A stretch of 64,000 nucleotides of DNA from Planctomycetota bacterium (GTDB taxonomy: Bacteria; Planctomycetota; Phycisphaerae; WQYP01): assembly GCA_021818445.1 (NCBI GenBank), contig JAKAEB010000009.1, positions 1 to 64,000 of the forward strand, written 5' to 3'. Under the pieces are notes generated by a model. It saw only the letters and a list, made by a program, of their open reading frames with translations, made no database searches and was not told the DNA's origin. Below, piece by piece: positions 38,787 through 45,924 of the stretch. The first letter of the stretch is position 1, and the number at the start of each line of letters is the position of its first letter. The position numbers and the translations under genes are program-made.

Positions 38787-39095
38787 AACAGCCCGGAAAA
38801 CAGCCCGGAAACAGCCCGCAAAAACAGCCCCGTGGCATTTGTGTGTCGGGTGCGTGTGTCGCCAGTCTGATTTTTCGCAAAAGTGAATTAAAAAACAGCC
38901 CGGATTTGGGCTAAAACAGCCCGCAAACAGCCCGCCAAAAGTGCACTTTTGTGGGCGTTTTTGCATATTTGGGCTATTTGGGCTATTTTTTTGTAGTAAA
39001 TCAGAAAATATCAAAAAAAATCCTATAATTACTTGATTTTGCATATACCCTATAAATTTGCTAATTTACGCGTGAAAAACAGCCCAAACAGCCCG
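38787..39095. repeat. Iteron cluster and AT-rich tract: presumed replication origin
   Basis: Nine direct copies of AACAGCCC begin at 38787, 38799, 38810, 38823, 38894, 38915, 38926, 39078 and 39087. Several are spaced 11-13 bases apart, close to one helical turn. Inverted GGGCT words occur near 38971 and 38980. Between them lies an AT-rich tract from about 38985 to 39075. The cluster sits between the helicase and integrase genes in the gene-free stretch 38689-39106. Iterons beside an AT-rich tract and an initiator-type primase-helicase are the usual layout of a theta origin. Function is inferred. Confidence 0.7.
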
Positions 39096-39106
39096 CTGCC
39101 TAAAAA

Positions 39107-41353
39107 TTAGGCAGTCGGCAGCAGCCGCAATTGCATCCACACACGTGCCCGACTTTGGGGATGGCGGCCACGGACAAACCCCGCCCGCCGCATGGCGTCG
39201 ATAAACGCGGCGGTGCCAAGTTCACGTTCACCATGCTTAAAGCAATAGTCTTTGTACGCTCGGCGAACCTCGGCAAACGGTGCACACGCCAACTCACCAC
39301 CACGTGCACAGCGGGCGTCGATAAACCCCGCAATCGGGTCGGAGTCGGCATGGTACAGTTCAGTGGTTAGCCGCACCGCGTCTGGCTCCGGCAATCCGTC
39401 GGCCATCCATTGATGTAACCCCGCCAGCAGCCGGTTCAATATGCCAGCCGATTCAGCCCGCAGCTTGGCATCGAGTTCGGCGTCGCGCTGGGCTTCGGGT
39501 ATGGTCACGTTGAACGGCACCAGCCGCAGTCGGCGTCGCACCGCTTCCGAATTCTCACGCACCACTGGTTTATTGTTGGTCTGCAGGATGATTTTACACG
39601 TTCGCCTAAACTCGAAAAAATCCTGATGCATGCGGCGTGCTTTGATCGTCGCCTCACCAGTCAGTTCCTTGACACGTTGCATATTGAGTCGCCTGCCTTG
39701 CTCGGTTTCCCGCGCCACAAACAGCCGTCGGCCCTGCAAGTCGGCCATATCCGTCGGATGCTGCTGCTGGCGGCTTGCCATCAACAAGTCGGTCGCCGCC
39801 GCACCCGCGTAATCGCCCATCATCGCGGATACCGCAGTAAGCAGTGTGCCTTTACCGTTGGCTCCGTCACCAAAAAATATCGGCAATATCTGCATCCGCG
39901 TATCGCCGGTCAAACAATATCCGAGCAGCCGCAGTACATACTCGATCATCGCCTGATTGCCCGCAAAGATAGTGTCGAGGAATGCATCAAATACTGGGCA
40001 TGTGGCAGCCGGGTCATACTCGACATCGGCCAGCCGGGTCACACGCTGGGTGTGATCATGTGGTATTAGCTCGCGTGTCCGCAAATTTAGTAGTCCGTTA
40101 CAAACATTCAGCATCCACGGGTCAGCATCCATCTCGTCCGGCGGTACCGACATACCGTCTACGGTCGCAGCAAGGTCAACCATCGCCCGCAGGCGTGCAA
40201 TCTGTTGGCTACGCTGACCATGTGCGGCGTAGTGTTTGTCGCCGGAAAGCATCATCATCCGGGTGGTGGTTGTCGCGTATCGCAGCATTCGGTGGCCATC
40301 GATATCGCGCTCCCATCGCGTGCCGGTGTAGGTGTGCCAGCCGCTGCCTACAACATATAGTATCTGCCCGCCAAACATAGTCGCCAGTTCGTGTGCGTTG
40401 CCCACGTCAGTGGGTAGCCGGTCGCCACATATGGGTGATGGTGCATGGGTGTAGGCAGACCGCACGCTGGCGATAGCTTCATATCGCTCATACCGGTCGG
40501 CACCTTGCGGTACGCGAGATTGATATGTGGTTATGTGTCGGATGGCATCATCCTCCGGGATATAGTGATCCCGCAGCCAGCACGCCAGCCGGAAGCCACG
40601 GTCGTTGCGGCCGCCATTCGTTGCTGCATCACGCACGGCGCAGCATATGGCATCATCTATCTCCGCTTGGGACGCACCCGGCACCGCTTGCTCGCGTTTG
40701 CCCCTGATGGTGCCAGTGTCATCCGCGTCGTACACCGTGATGGTGCGGGTCGGCGTCGCCGCACGTCCGTCGGTACCGCCATCCGCGATAGGTGGCAAAC
40801 CATTCTTTGTTCGCACGGCGTTTGCCAACGCGGTAATGCAGCGTATGAGTTCGGCCCGTGTAACCTTGGCCGGTTCACCGCACCCGGCACCGCACCATTC
40901 AATAGGTTCACCCGATGGGTGTACGCTGTCGGGTATGACCGTTTGATTGCCGGTCGATCTATACTCGATCTGGCCCGCACCCGTCGATGCTTTCGCGTGG
41001 CGGCCACAATCATCAACCCGGTACAACCAGTGACTACGCGGTTTGCTCGCGCGGCCAAAAACGCATGGCGTGGGCGGCAGATGGTCGGCGGCCAGTGCCA
41101 GTGCGTCGGCGTCATCAATATCGATATCCACCAACCCGCCTGATGGCTCACCTAGCAGCACGCCAATGTTGCACGGCGTATTGCCAAAGTATCGCGGCAC
41201 GTCGGCGGCCCTGATGCACAGCTTTTGCCAGCCCGCGATGCTTGGGGCTTTGCTCCGGATTGCGATGGGGATTACCGCCCATCCGCCATCAATCAGTGAA
41301 CATATGTATTCGTGTGTGGGGTTATGGGCAACTGGGCTATTATGTGCTATCAT
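39107..41353 (-). CDS. Primase-polymerase / D5-type SF3 helicase (replication initiator)
   Basis: A 748-residue replication protein. Residues about 10-170 form a bifunctional primase-polymerase domain: GGWAVIPI, the catalytic-type acidic motif GGLVDIDIDDAD and RSTGNQTVIP. The middle is a D5_N-type region (about 330-470). Residues about 480-640 form an SF3/P4-type helicase with Walker A GDGANGKGTLL and motif C IILQTNNKP. The C-terminus is a winged-helix-like tail. Such proteins initiate and drive replication of phages, satellites and integrative plasmids. GAGGT six bases upstream of the ATG supports the start. It is adjacent to the iteron region, its likely target, and 60 bases downstream of the excisionase gene. 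Confidence 0.93.
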   Translation of the reverse strand: MIAHNSPVAHNPTHEYICSLIDGGWAVIPIAIRSKAPSIAGWQKLCIRAADVPRYFGNTPCNIGVLLGEPSGGLVDIDIDDADALALAADHLPPTPCVFGRASKPRSHWLYRVDDCGRHAKASTGAGQIEYRSTGNQTVIPDSVHPSGEPIEWCGAGCGEPAKVTRAELIRCITALANAVRTKNGLPPIADGGTDGRAATPTRTITVYDADDTGTIRGKREQAVPGASQAEIDDAICCAVRDAATNGGRNDRGFRLACWLRDHYIPEDDAIRHITTYQSRVPQGADRYERYEAIASVRSAYTHAPSPICGDRLPTDVGNAHELATMFGGQILYVVGSGWHTYTGTRWERDIDGHRMLRYATTTTRMMMLSGDKHYAAHGQRSQQIARLRAMVDLAATVDGMSVPPDEMDADPWMLNVCNGLLNLRTRELIPHDHTQRVTRLADVEYDPAATCPVFDAFLDTIFAGNQAMIEYVLRLLGYCLTGDTRMQILPIFFGDGANGKGTLLTAVSAMMGDYAGAAATDLLMASRQQQHPTDMADLQGRRLFVARETEQGRRLNMQRVKELTGEATIKARRMHQDFFEFRRTCKIILQTNNKPVVRENSEAVRRRLRLVPFNVTIPEAQRDAELDAKLRAESAGILNRLLAGLHQWMADGLPEPDAVRLTTELYHADSDPIAGFIDARCARGGELACAPFAEVRRAYKDYCFKHGERELGTAAFIDAMRRAGFVRGRHPQSRARVWMQLRLLPTA

Positions 41354-41413
41354 ATAGGTACCTCAATATATTTGCCGGGTGTCATGTTGGTGCAAGCACC
41401 CGGCATTGTTTTC

Positions 41414-41620
41414 TCATTGGTTGCGGGCAGACTGCATGCGGTCGATGGCGGCATCGAGTTCAGCACGCACCCATCGCGGCGCACGCGGCGTGACGTAGAC
41501 CGGCGGTGGCAGTTGCTTGGCGGCGGCCATCTTCCAGACGGTTCGTGGGCATATGCCCAGCAGCGTGGCCGTCTGTCTGGCATCCAGCAGCACATTGTCG
41601 GTTGGCTTCGGGTGACGCAT
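41414..41620 (-). CDS. AlpA/excisionase-like helix-turn-helix protein
   Basis: A 68-residue DNA-binding protein starting at ATG 41620, seven bases after a consensus AGGAGG. The core LLDARQTATLLGICPRTVWKMAAAKQLPPPV is a MerR/AlpA-type winged helix-turn-helix, and WVRAELDAAIDRMQ forms the trailing helix. Proteins of this size next to a tyrosine integrase usually act as excisionases or as regulators of excision. It precedes the primase-helicase gene on the same strand and is probably cotranscribed with it. Confidence 0.88.
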   Translation of the reverse strand: MRHPKPTDNVLLDARQTATLLGICPRTVWKMAAAKQLPPPVYVTPRAPRWVRAELDAAIDRMQSARNQ

Positions 41621-42002
41621 GGGTAAACCTCCTGACGCCGGACTACGCCGGTCAATACCCAAATACTACGCCTATGCTTTGTCGCTTTCGATTCTCAATG
41701 GGCCACATCCTAATAAGTATCAATTCTGTATCTTTTGCATGTGTGGTGGGTGCGAAAAATGCCGTCTGGTGGCCTGTTTCCTGATTGTCATATAAAAAAA
41801 AGCAAAGGTAACCGTGTATATTTCTCCATTAAAAAAATCTTTCGATTTTCTCGGTGTTAGACCAATTTGGTTGGCAGAAATATCGTGCTGGAATGTGGCA
41901 GTGTGGGGGTACTGCCACTTAAAATATCGCGAAAAATTGCCCATGGTGATTGACCGGTCGGGCATTTTTTGCCTTGAAGAAATTTGGGTTTTATAGGGTC
42001 GG
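41621..42002. other. Control region of the integrative element
   Basis: About 380 bases upstream of the excisionase gene with no gene I can support. It is more AT-rich than its surroundings and presumably holds the leftward promoter of the replication module. The clearest structure is a perfect hairpin at 41894-41917. Confidence 0.5.
41894..41917. promoter_or_regulatory. Perfect inverted repeat in the element's control region
   Basis: GTGGCAGT at 41894-41901 and ACTGCCAC at 41910-41917 form an eight-base stem with an eight-base G-rich loop. It could be an operator or a terminator; there is no run of T on either side strong enough to decide. Confidence 0.45.
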
Positions 42003-42160
42003 TCAGATAGAGCCTATCAAAGCGAGTATCGCCCGCCGCATGGCATCAGGCAGTTCGGGCCATGCCACGATGATGGCGTCGAGTTCCGGGTCGGCGTGGT
42101 GCATTAGTGGTGCATGACCGTTGGAATGCGCGTTTTTACGGGCTTTTTTGCGTGGTGTCG
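42003..42160 (-). pseudogene. Stranded native C-terminal tail of the integrase
   Basis: Read leftward from attR, this frame is open for 52 codons and ends at a TGA at 42003-42005. Its end, WPELPDAMRRAILALIGSI, looks like a structured C-terminal helix. It has no start codon of its own in the integrated state. When the two core repeats are merged, the integrase frame leaving 37392 continues here without a shift or stop. It also repeats the HAPLMH phrase found earlier in the integrase tail. Its 5' part (42136-42160) overlaps the last codons of the GH5-like gene. Confidence 0.85.
42097..42117 (+). repeat. 21-bp repeat, copy 3 (candidate arm-type site)
   Basis: Identical to 37559-37579 and in the same orientation, 43 bases inside attR. 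Together the two copies flank the element's coding region. Confidence 0.65.
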
Positions 42161-43356
42161 CCAGCGATCTTGACTGGCAGCCCGAGTTTCCTGGGGATGG
42201 CGTGGGCCCATGTTGGCCACGCCTTCAATTCAGGGGCATGAAAAGCTGGATTTTGTGAAATGGCCCGCGCATCGGCATTGCTCCAAACCCGCCCATCCTC
42301 ATGAAATACGCCAGAAATCGTTCCTTCATGCCGTTGTACCAGCAGCCACGCCGGCTTGAGCATCAGGCTCCAGAAAAAATTGCCGATCTCAGCATGATGC
42401 ACCAATGGTGCCATCGACCGGTAATCCGGCTGCCACGCATTCCCCTGCAGATGCCCGCCGCCCCAGCCGCTGCCGTGCGGGCGCAGCCGCTGCCACTCCG
42501 TCATCCAGATGGGCATATCCAGTACCATCTGCGGAATCGTAATTTCACCATGGATTCGATTCCGCACCGCCGCCGCCGTCAGCGGAAAGTTACAGTGAGT
42601 CTGCAATATATCGATACCGTCATTCAAAAAATACATGCTCTGGGCCGTGCGGTTACCGCCCACCGTTAAGGGGACAACTCCGTTGGCGCGGCGGGCTACG
42701 CGCATGACTTCCCGGGCAAATATCATGCGCCACGGTGCCCACGGTTCGTTATCCACCTCTATCGCCAGCAGTCGCCGGTCATTGCCAAAGTGATGCATGA
42801 ACCACTGCACATACTCCATGGGCTTTCCCCACAGGCGTTTGTCATTCACCACCTTGGTGGCTGGAGAGACCACGTCCGAGGCCGTCCACGGATTGGTGTC
42901 GTTCAAATTGGCTTTCGTCGGTTCGACTCCGTCGCTTTCAAAGAGGTCGGGCATGACACGGATGCCGGCCGCAGCACACGCCGTTAAAAAATCATTAAAA
43001 TGGGACAGCAGGGCATCGGCGTCATGCAGCCAGAATTCATAACTCAGCCATACGCGGAAGGCATTGATACCCAACCGCCGCGCAAAACCGATGTCGCGCC
43101 TCGCCTCGTGCGGGTCGTAATTACGCCACGTTTGATAATCGTTCCAGGCACGGGCGGGAACATAAATACACCCGCGTGGCTTCCAGTGTTGCTTCCCGAG
43201 ATACCGCCTGACCGCCTCGCGCCGGTGTTGCTGGTCGTCCGTCAACCCCGCTGCCCCCCGCGCCAATTGCAGTCCCGCGGCAGAGGCCGCCAAGGAAACA
43301 CCAGCGGTCAAAATCTTTCGCCGGCTGCACATACGGTTCTGAATAAATCGATGCAT
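42136..43356 (-). CDS. Tat-exported GH5-like glycoside hydrolase, 3' end altered by element insertion
   Basis: A 406-residue protein. The N-terminus has a twin-arginine signal (CSRRKILTAGVSLAASAAG). The rest is a TIM-barrel of cellulase/GH5 type, with LGINAFRVWLSYEFW, the acid/base glutamate in EVDNEPWAPWRM near residue 205 and the probable nucleophile in WMTEWQRLRPHG near 290. Substrate is not readable. The ATG at 43356 follows AAAGGTGAG. The last seven residues (DTTQKSP) are encoded by the mobile element. Without the element, the reading frame would stop directly after KIAG. The integration therefore replaced the 3' end while keeping the gene functional-looking. Confidence 0.85.
   Translation of the reverse strand: MHRFIQNRMCSRRKILTAGVSLAASAAGLQLARGAAGLTDDQQHRREAVRRYLGKQHWKPRGCIYVPARAWNDYQTWRNYDPHEARRDIGFARRLGINAFRVWLSYEFWLHDADALLSHFNDFLTACAAAGIRVMPDLFESDGVEPTKANLNDTNPWTASDVVSPATKVVNDKRLWGKPMEYVQWFMHHFGNDRRLLAIEVDNEPWAPWRMIFAREVMRVARRANGVVPLTVGGNRTAQSMYFLNDGIDILQTHCNFPLTAAAVRNRIHGEITIPQMVLDMPIWMTEWQRLRPHGSGWGGGHLQGNAWQPDYRSMAPLVHHAEIGNFFWSLMLKPAWLLVQRHEGTISGVFHEDGRVWSNADARAISQNPAFHAPELKAWPTWAHAIPRKLGLPVKIAGDTTQKSP
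42161..42172. repeat. attR core (12-bp direct repeat)
   Basis: CCAGCGATCTTG, identical to 37380-37391. Here it is followed by ACTGGCAG, so CCAG and CTGG bracket the site as short inverted arms, similar to the anticodon stem CCAGC/GCTGG of tRNA-Gly. Confidence 0.8.
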
Positions 43357-43399
43357 ATACGCTCACCTTTAACCTTCGACATTGTTTTTTGCATTATGT

Positions 43400-43990
43400 T
43401 CAAATGGAGTCGGCATGCAAGGTACCGGCGGGCGTCGCGATCATATCCGTCCATGGCCGTGATGCGATGATCTCCATTAAATCTGCCACGGCAGCGTGTG
43501 GGTTCAGCCATCTGGCATAGTCATCGGCGCGAAGAATCACGGGCATGCGATGGTGGATCGGCCGCATAAAATCATTCGGGGCGCACGTAAGCATGGTGAC
43601 CTCACTGCCCTTGCACAAACCGGCAAAACAGAAAAGGCGGTCATCGTTGCAATGAATCAGTGTGGCTCGTTTATTGGGCCATTCATAAAAGCCGTCGGCT
43701 GGCATCAGGCAGCGGCGTTCCCGAAAGGCGGCCCGGAAGGTGGGTTTTTCGGCCGCGGTTTCCGCCATGGCATTAAAAATGCGTTTGGTGCTGTCCCAAG
43801 GCGCGCGAAAGCCCCATTCCGCCGCTGATATGGTCCGGCGGCCGGCGGCCTCCCTCACAATCGGTACCGCCTGTGAAATGGCGATATTAAAACGGGGGTT
43901 CGCTGTGGCCGCCGTTACGTCAGCTTCCAAAATGCCAAGATGTCGCGCAATTTGCGCCGGTGAATTGGTCAAGCGATAACGTGCACACAT
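43400..43990 (-). CDS. SRAP-family (HMCES/YedK) DNA-protein crosslink peptidase
   Basis: A 196-residue SOS-response-associated peptidase. The protein begins MCARYRL, so cysteine 2 becomes the N-terminal catalytic residue that forms a thiazolidine crosslink with abasic sites in single-stranded DNA. Other conserved parts are FNIAISQAVPIV, WGFRAPW, FNAMAETAAEKPTFRAAFRERRCLMPADGFYEW (containing the active-site asparagine and glutamate) and HHRMPVIL with its histidine. The ATG at 43990 is required for the Cys-2 position and has AAAGG upstream. SRAP genes often sit beside DNA-damage or mobile functions; here it borders a degraded defence region. Confidence 0.93.
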   Translation of the reverse strand: MCARYRLTNSPAQIARHLGILEADVTAATANPRFNIAISQAVPIVREAAGRRTISAAEWGFRAPWDSTKRIFNAMAETAAEKPTFRAAFRERRCLMPADGFYEWPNKRATLIHCNDDRLFCFAGLCKGSEVTMLTCAPNDFMRPIHHRMPVILRADDYARWLNPHAAVADLMEIIASRPWTDMIATPAGTLHADSI

Positions 43991-44582
43991 ATGGCGAGCC
44001 TTTGTAATAGCCAACCGTCGTCAGAATAAAATTAGAACGCATCGATCGCATTGTTTCCACCGCATCGCCTGCCGCAACCGGGTAAGTGGGCCATCGCGAT
44101 CGCAAACCGGCCCGGCCTCCGCGCGACCAAACGCCGCCGGCGCTTTATCGGAACGCGCCGCGGCGACTGCATAAAAGTTGGTCAAACGGAGAGCCTTGGT
44201 CGAGCTGTGTTGCTCCAATCCGAAATGGTGGCAGGGGCCTTTGGCATAGGGAATAAAATGGTGTTGTTTACAGGGGGCCGCAAATGCCCAGCAACCCACC
44301 ACTAAATGACTATCCCGGATGTGGAACAATGGCCATAGCGAGGTGACAGCGGCCCGAGCAGGTAAATATTTCCGATGCGAGGCATAATCATGGCGTGAGT
44401 TTAAGACCAACGACATGCCGATACGGTGAAAATCGGTGAAGCGGTGGCCACAGGCTCGCCGCCGGCACCTTTCCACCCAACGGCAACGCCGCTGCATACG
44501 CAAAATCTTCCGCCAATGACCTCACCAGCCGCCCTGGCCTACGGCCTGTGCAGGACGCGGCCTCCACCACCGCGCCCGCCCA
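43991..44582. other. Gene-free mosaic with an IS relic
   Basis: No intact gene. The interval includes an IS-like left-end relic at 44180-44340. The sequence from about 44340 to 44582 shows long open stretches on both strands but no recognisable protein, consistent with decayed coding sequence. Confidence 0.5.
44180..44340 (+). mobile_element. Relic of IS left end (related to 47180-47310)
   Basis: Bases around 44225-44310 align with 47205-47285 at about three quarters identity, sharing TTTGGCATA, GTTTACAGG and AACCCACCAC. The downstream codons read MPSNPPLNDYPG, parallel to the transposase start MSSNPPRRNYTG at 47271, then decay. It is a degenerate second copy of the same insertion-sequence end. 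Confidence 0.5.
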
Positions 44583-44915
44583 ACTCATTATGACAAAATA
44601 TTCCGGACACTATTGCTGGAAAACTGGGCGGAGGATGTGGTTTTTGTCGCCGAAAAAGACCTGGCGGACATTAAAGCCCAGATCAAAGCGGTTCGGCGAA
44701 AAGCCCGCCTAGCCACCGCGCTTGATGAGCAGAATAATCTCCAGCAAACTATTCAGGAACTGGAAAGGCGACAGCGGACGCAGCGGCATGAGGTATTTGG
44801 CGTAGAGGATCAGATTGCCAAAAAGCGAGATAAACTCATTGAGGCCATGCACCGCCGCATGAGCCAGAAAACCAGTAAGATGGCGCTGTTTACGATCCGC
44901 TGGCAGTTGGTATGA
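44583..44915 (+). pseudogene. C-terminal remnant of an SNF2-type defence helicase
   Basis: About 110 codons corresponding to the end of a large SNF2/DEAD-family helicase. HYDKIFRTL is followed by ENWAEDVVFVAEKDLADIK, a coiled-coil-like stretch and the characteristic ending EVFGVEDQIAKKRDKLIEAMHRRMSQ...LFTIRW. That ending is familiar from SNF2 helicases of phage-defence clusters. The helicase core with Walker motifs is absent and no start codon precedes the homologous part except a TTG at 44613, so this is a truncated gene. It is on the same strand as the DUF4391-like remnant at 46852-47202, with a leftward operon between them. Confidence 0.65.
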
Positions 44916-44995
44916 AATCAGCCGCTGCGGCCAGAGCCAAAGTTCAGTCTTGCGCAGACATCGTGCGAACTATCTCCCCTGCCCCGGCGTGGCAG

Positions 44996-45463
44996 TCAAA
45001 GACTATCGGGCCTGATTAATGTTGAGCAATTGCGCAGGGCCATTGCCCATTCTTCCATCTCTTTCTCCTTGGCCGAATCACGACGATCCAAGCTGTTAAG
45101 TTCCGGTATGACCGCATGGCTCAGATCATCCGGCAATGGTTCGGGGCCAACTGTCAAGCCAATATCAAGGACATTGGTTACGGCAAATCTGGCCATTGGA
45201 ACACACTCGCCGGTGTCTGGGCGGCGGGACGCCGTGATTGCGTCCGTCAGCGACGCACGATTAACAGAAATGCCATCCGTATCACCGGGACGGTCCGGTG
45301 ACTGCCAAGGGCGGGGCATAAAATAATTTTGTGGAATGATTGGATGATCGCTGTTACGATACCATGCCGCCGGCAACAATCGACGGTAAAGCTGTTCCGA
45401 TTCGGAAACGGGCGGCACGCCATCCGTGTCCATTGGTGCGTGAAGGCTTTTCGGGGTCGGCAT
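44996..45463 (-). CDS. Hypothetical protein, third gene of TIGR04255 operon
   Basis: A 155-residue soluble protein of unknown function. It has a tryptophan/proline-rich N-terminus (PIIPQNYFMPRPWQSPDRPGDTDG), a basic-polar ISVNRASLTD stretch, and a charged C-terminus (DSAKEKEMEEWAMALRN). No catalytic motif or membrane segment is evident. The ATG at 45463 comes six bases after the stop of the preceding gene, whose end supplies the purine-rich region, so translation is coupled. I do not recognise a family. Its context is a three-gene leftward operon inside a degraded defence region. Confidence 0.7.
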   Translation of the reverse strand: MPTPKSLHAPMDTDGVPPVSESEQLYRRLLPAAWYRNSDHPIIPQNYFMPRPWQSPDRPGDTDGISVNRASLTDAITASRRPDTGECVPMARFAVTNVLDIGLTVGPEPLPDDLSHAVIPELNSLDRRDSAKEKEMEEWAMALRNCSTLIRPDSL

Positions 45464-45469
45464 TCGGTC

Positions 45470-45919
45470 TTACCCTCGAAGCTCCAGTTGTCGGCTTGTC
45501 GGGTTGCGTTTCAAAACGTGCTTCTCCAATATTTTCCCATTGCGATCAAATCTGGTGTACGAGGCGGTTCCCAATTCCACGAATTCAAGGACGACTGTTC
45601 CATTTTCGTTATTCCACTCCATCGCAATCCGGCCAGCACCGGATGGGACCATGCTATCGGGAGCGCATGCATATACACCGCCGATTTGGTCATACGCAAA
45701 ATCAATGGCGGAATCCGCAATTTCGCTAGTTGGAAGGTCCTCGCCATCATCTGCCCCCGCCGCTCTTCTCCATGCAAGCAATTGGTCAATTGCCTTTTTC
45801 CAATGGTTTAATTCCGCGTTTATTGGATCTGTCAATGCGGCGGCCCGTCCGCCGGTGGAATTAATTGCGGGGACAATCCGGTCGCGTGTTATGCCAACTC
45901 TCGGTACCTGTGCCATCAT
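45470..45919 (-). CDS. Hypothetical protein, second gene of TIGR04255 operon
   Basis: A 149-residue soluble protein of unknown function. The C-terminal half (RIAMEWNNENGTVVLEFVELGTASYTRFDRNGKILEK) alternates like a small beta-sheet domain. The N-terminal part has HWKKAIDQLLAWRRAAG, a helix. The ATG at 45919 follows GAGGTG and lies six bases after the stop of the TIGR04255 gene, so the genes are cotranscribed. There is no signal peptide. The acidic, beta-rich C-terminus is suggestive of a protein-binding partner, but no function can be named. Confidence 0.75.
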   Translation of the reverse strand: MMAQVPRVGITRDRIVPAINSTGGRAAALTDPINAELNHWKKAIDQLLAWRRAAGADDGEDLPTSEIADSAIDFAYDQIGGVYACAPDSMVPSGAGRIAMEWNNENGTVVLEFVELGTASYTRFDRNGKILEKHVLKRNPTSRQLELRG

Positions 45920-45924
45920 GATTT

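Larger units (their letters stand above)
37380..42172 (-). mobile_element. Compact integrative element (int, iteron origin, primase-helicase, excisionase)
   Basis: A unit of 4781 bp plus a 12-bp direct repeat, CCAGCGATCTTG, at both ends. Gene order on the minus strand is integrase tail, AlpA-like excisionase, primase-polymerase/SF3 helicase, iteron region, integrase. Joining the outer flanks gives the GH5-like gene a stop codon straight after its KIAG codons. Joining the inner ends gives an uninterrupted integrase frame. No capsid, terminase, conjugation or cargo gene is present, so it resembles a minimal replicating satellite or integrative plasmid that would need a helper or another route for transfer. 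Confidence 0.88.

Noticed and set aside
38556-39044. Long minus-strand reading frame over the iteron region
   Set aside because: Its codons are made largely of the AACAGCCC repeats and the integrase 5' end in another frame; no ribosome site or family resemblance.
38787-39095. Possible CRISPR array
   Set aside because: The repeat word is only eight bases, spacing is irregular and there are no spacer-length units or cas genes.
41720-41965. 81-codon minus-strand frame in the element's control region
   Set aside because: No ribosome site, low-complexity AT-rich sequence and a hairpin inside; more likely regulatory DNA.
44021-44503. 160-codon minus-strand frame
   Set aside because: It runs antisense over an IS relic and decayed sequence and resembles nothing; the matching frame at 47023-47289 is likewise an antisense shadow of the other IS copy.
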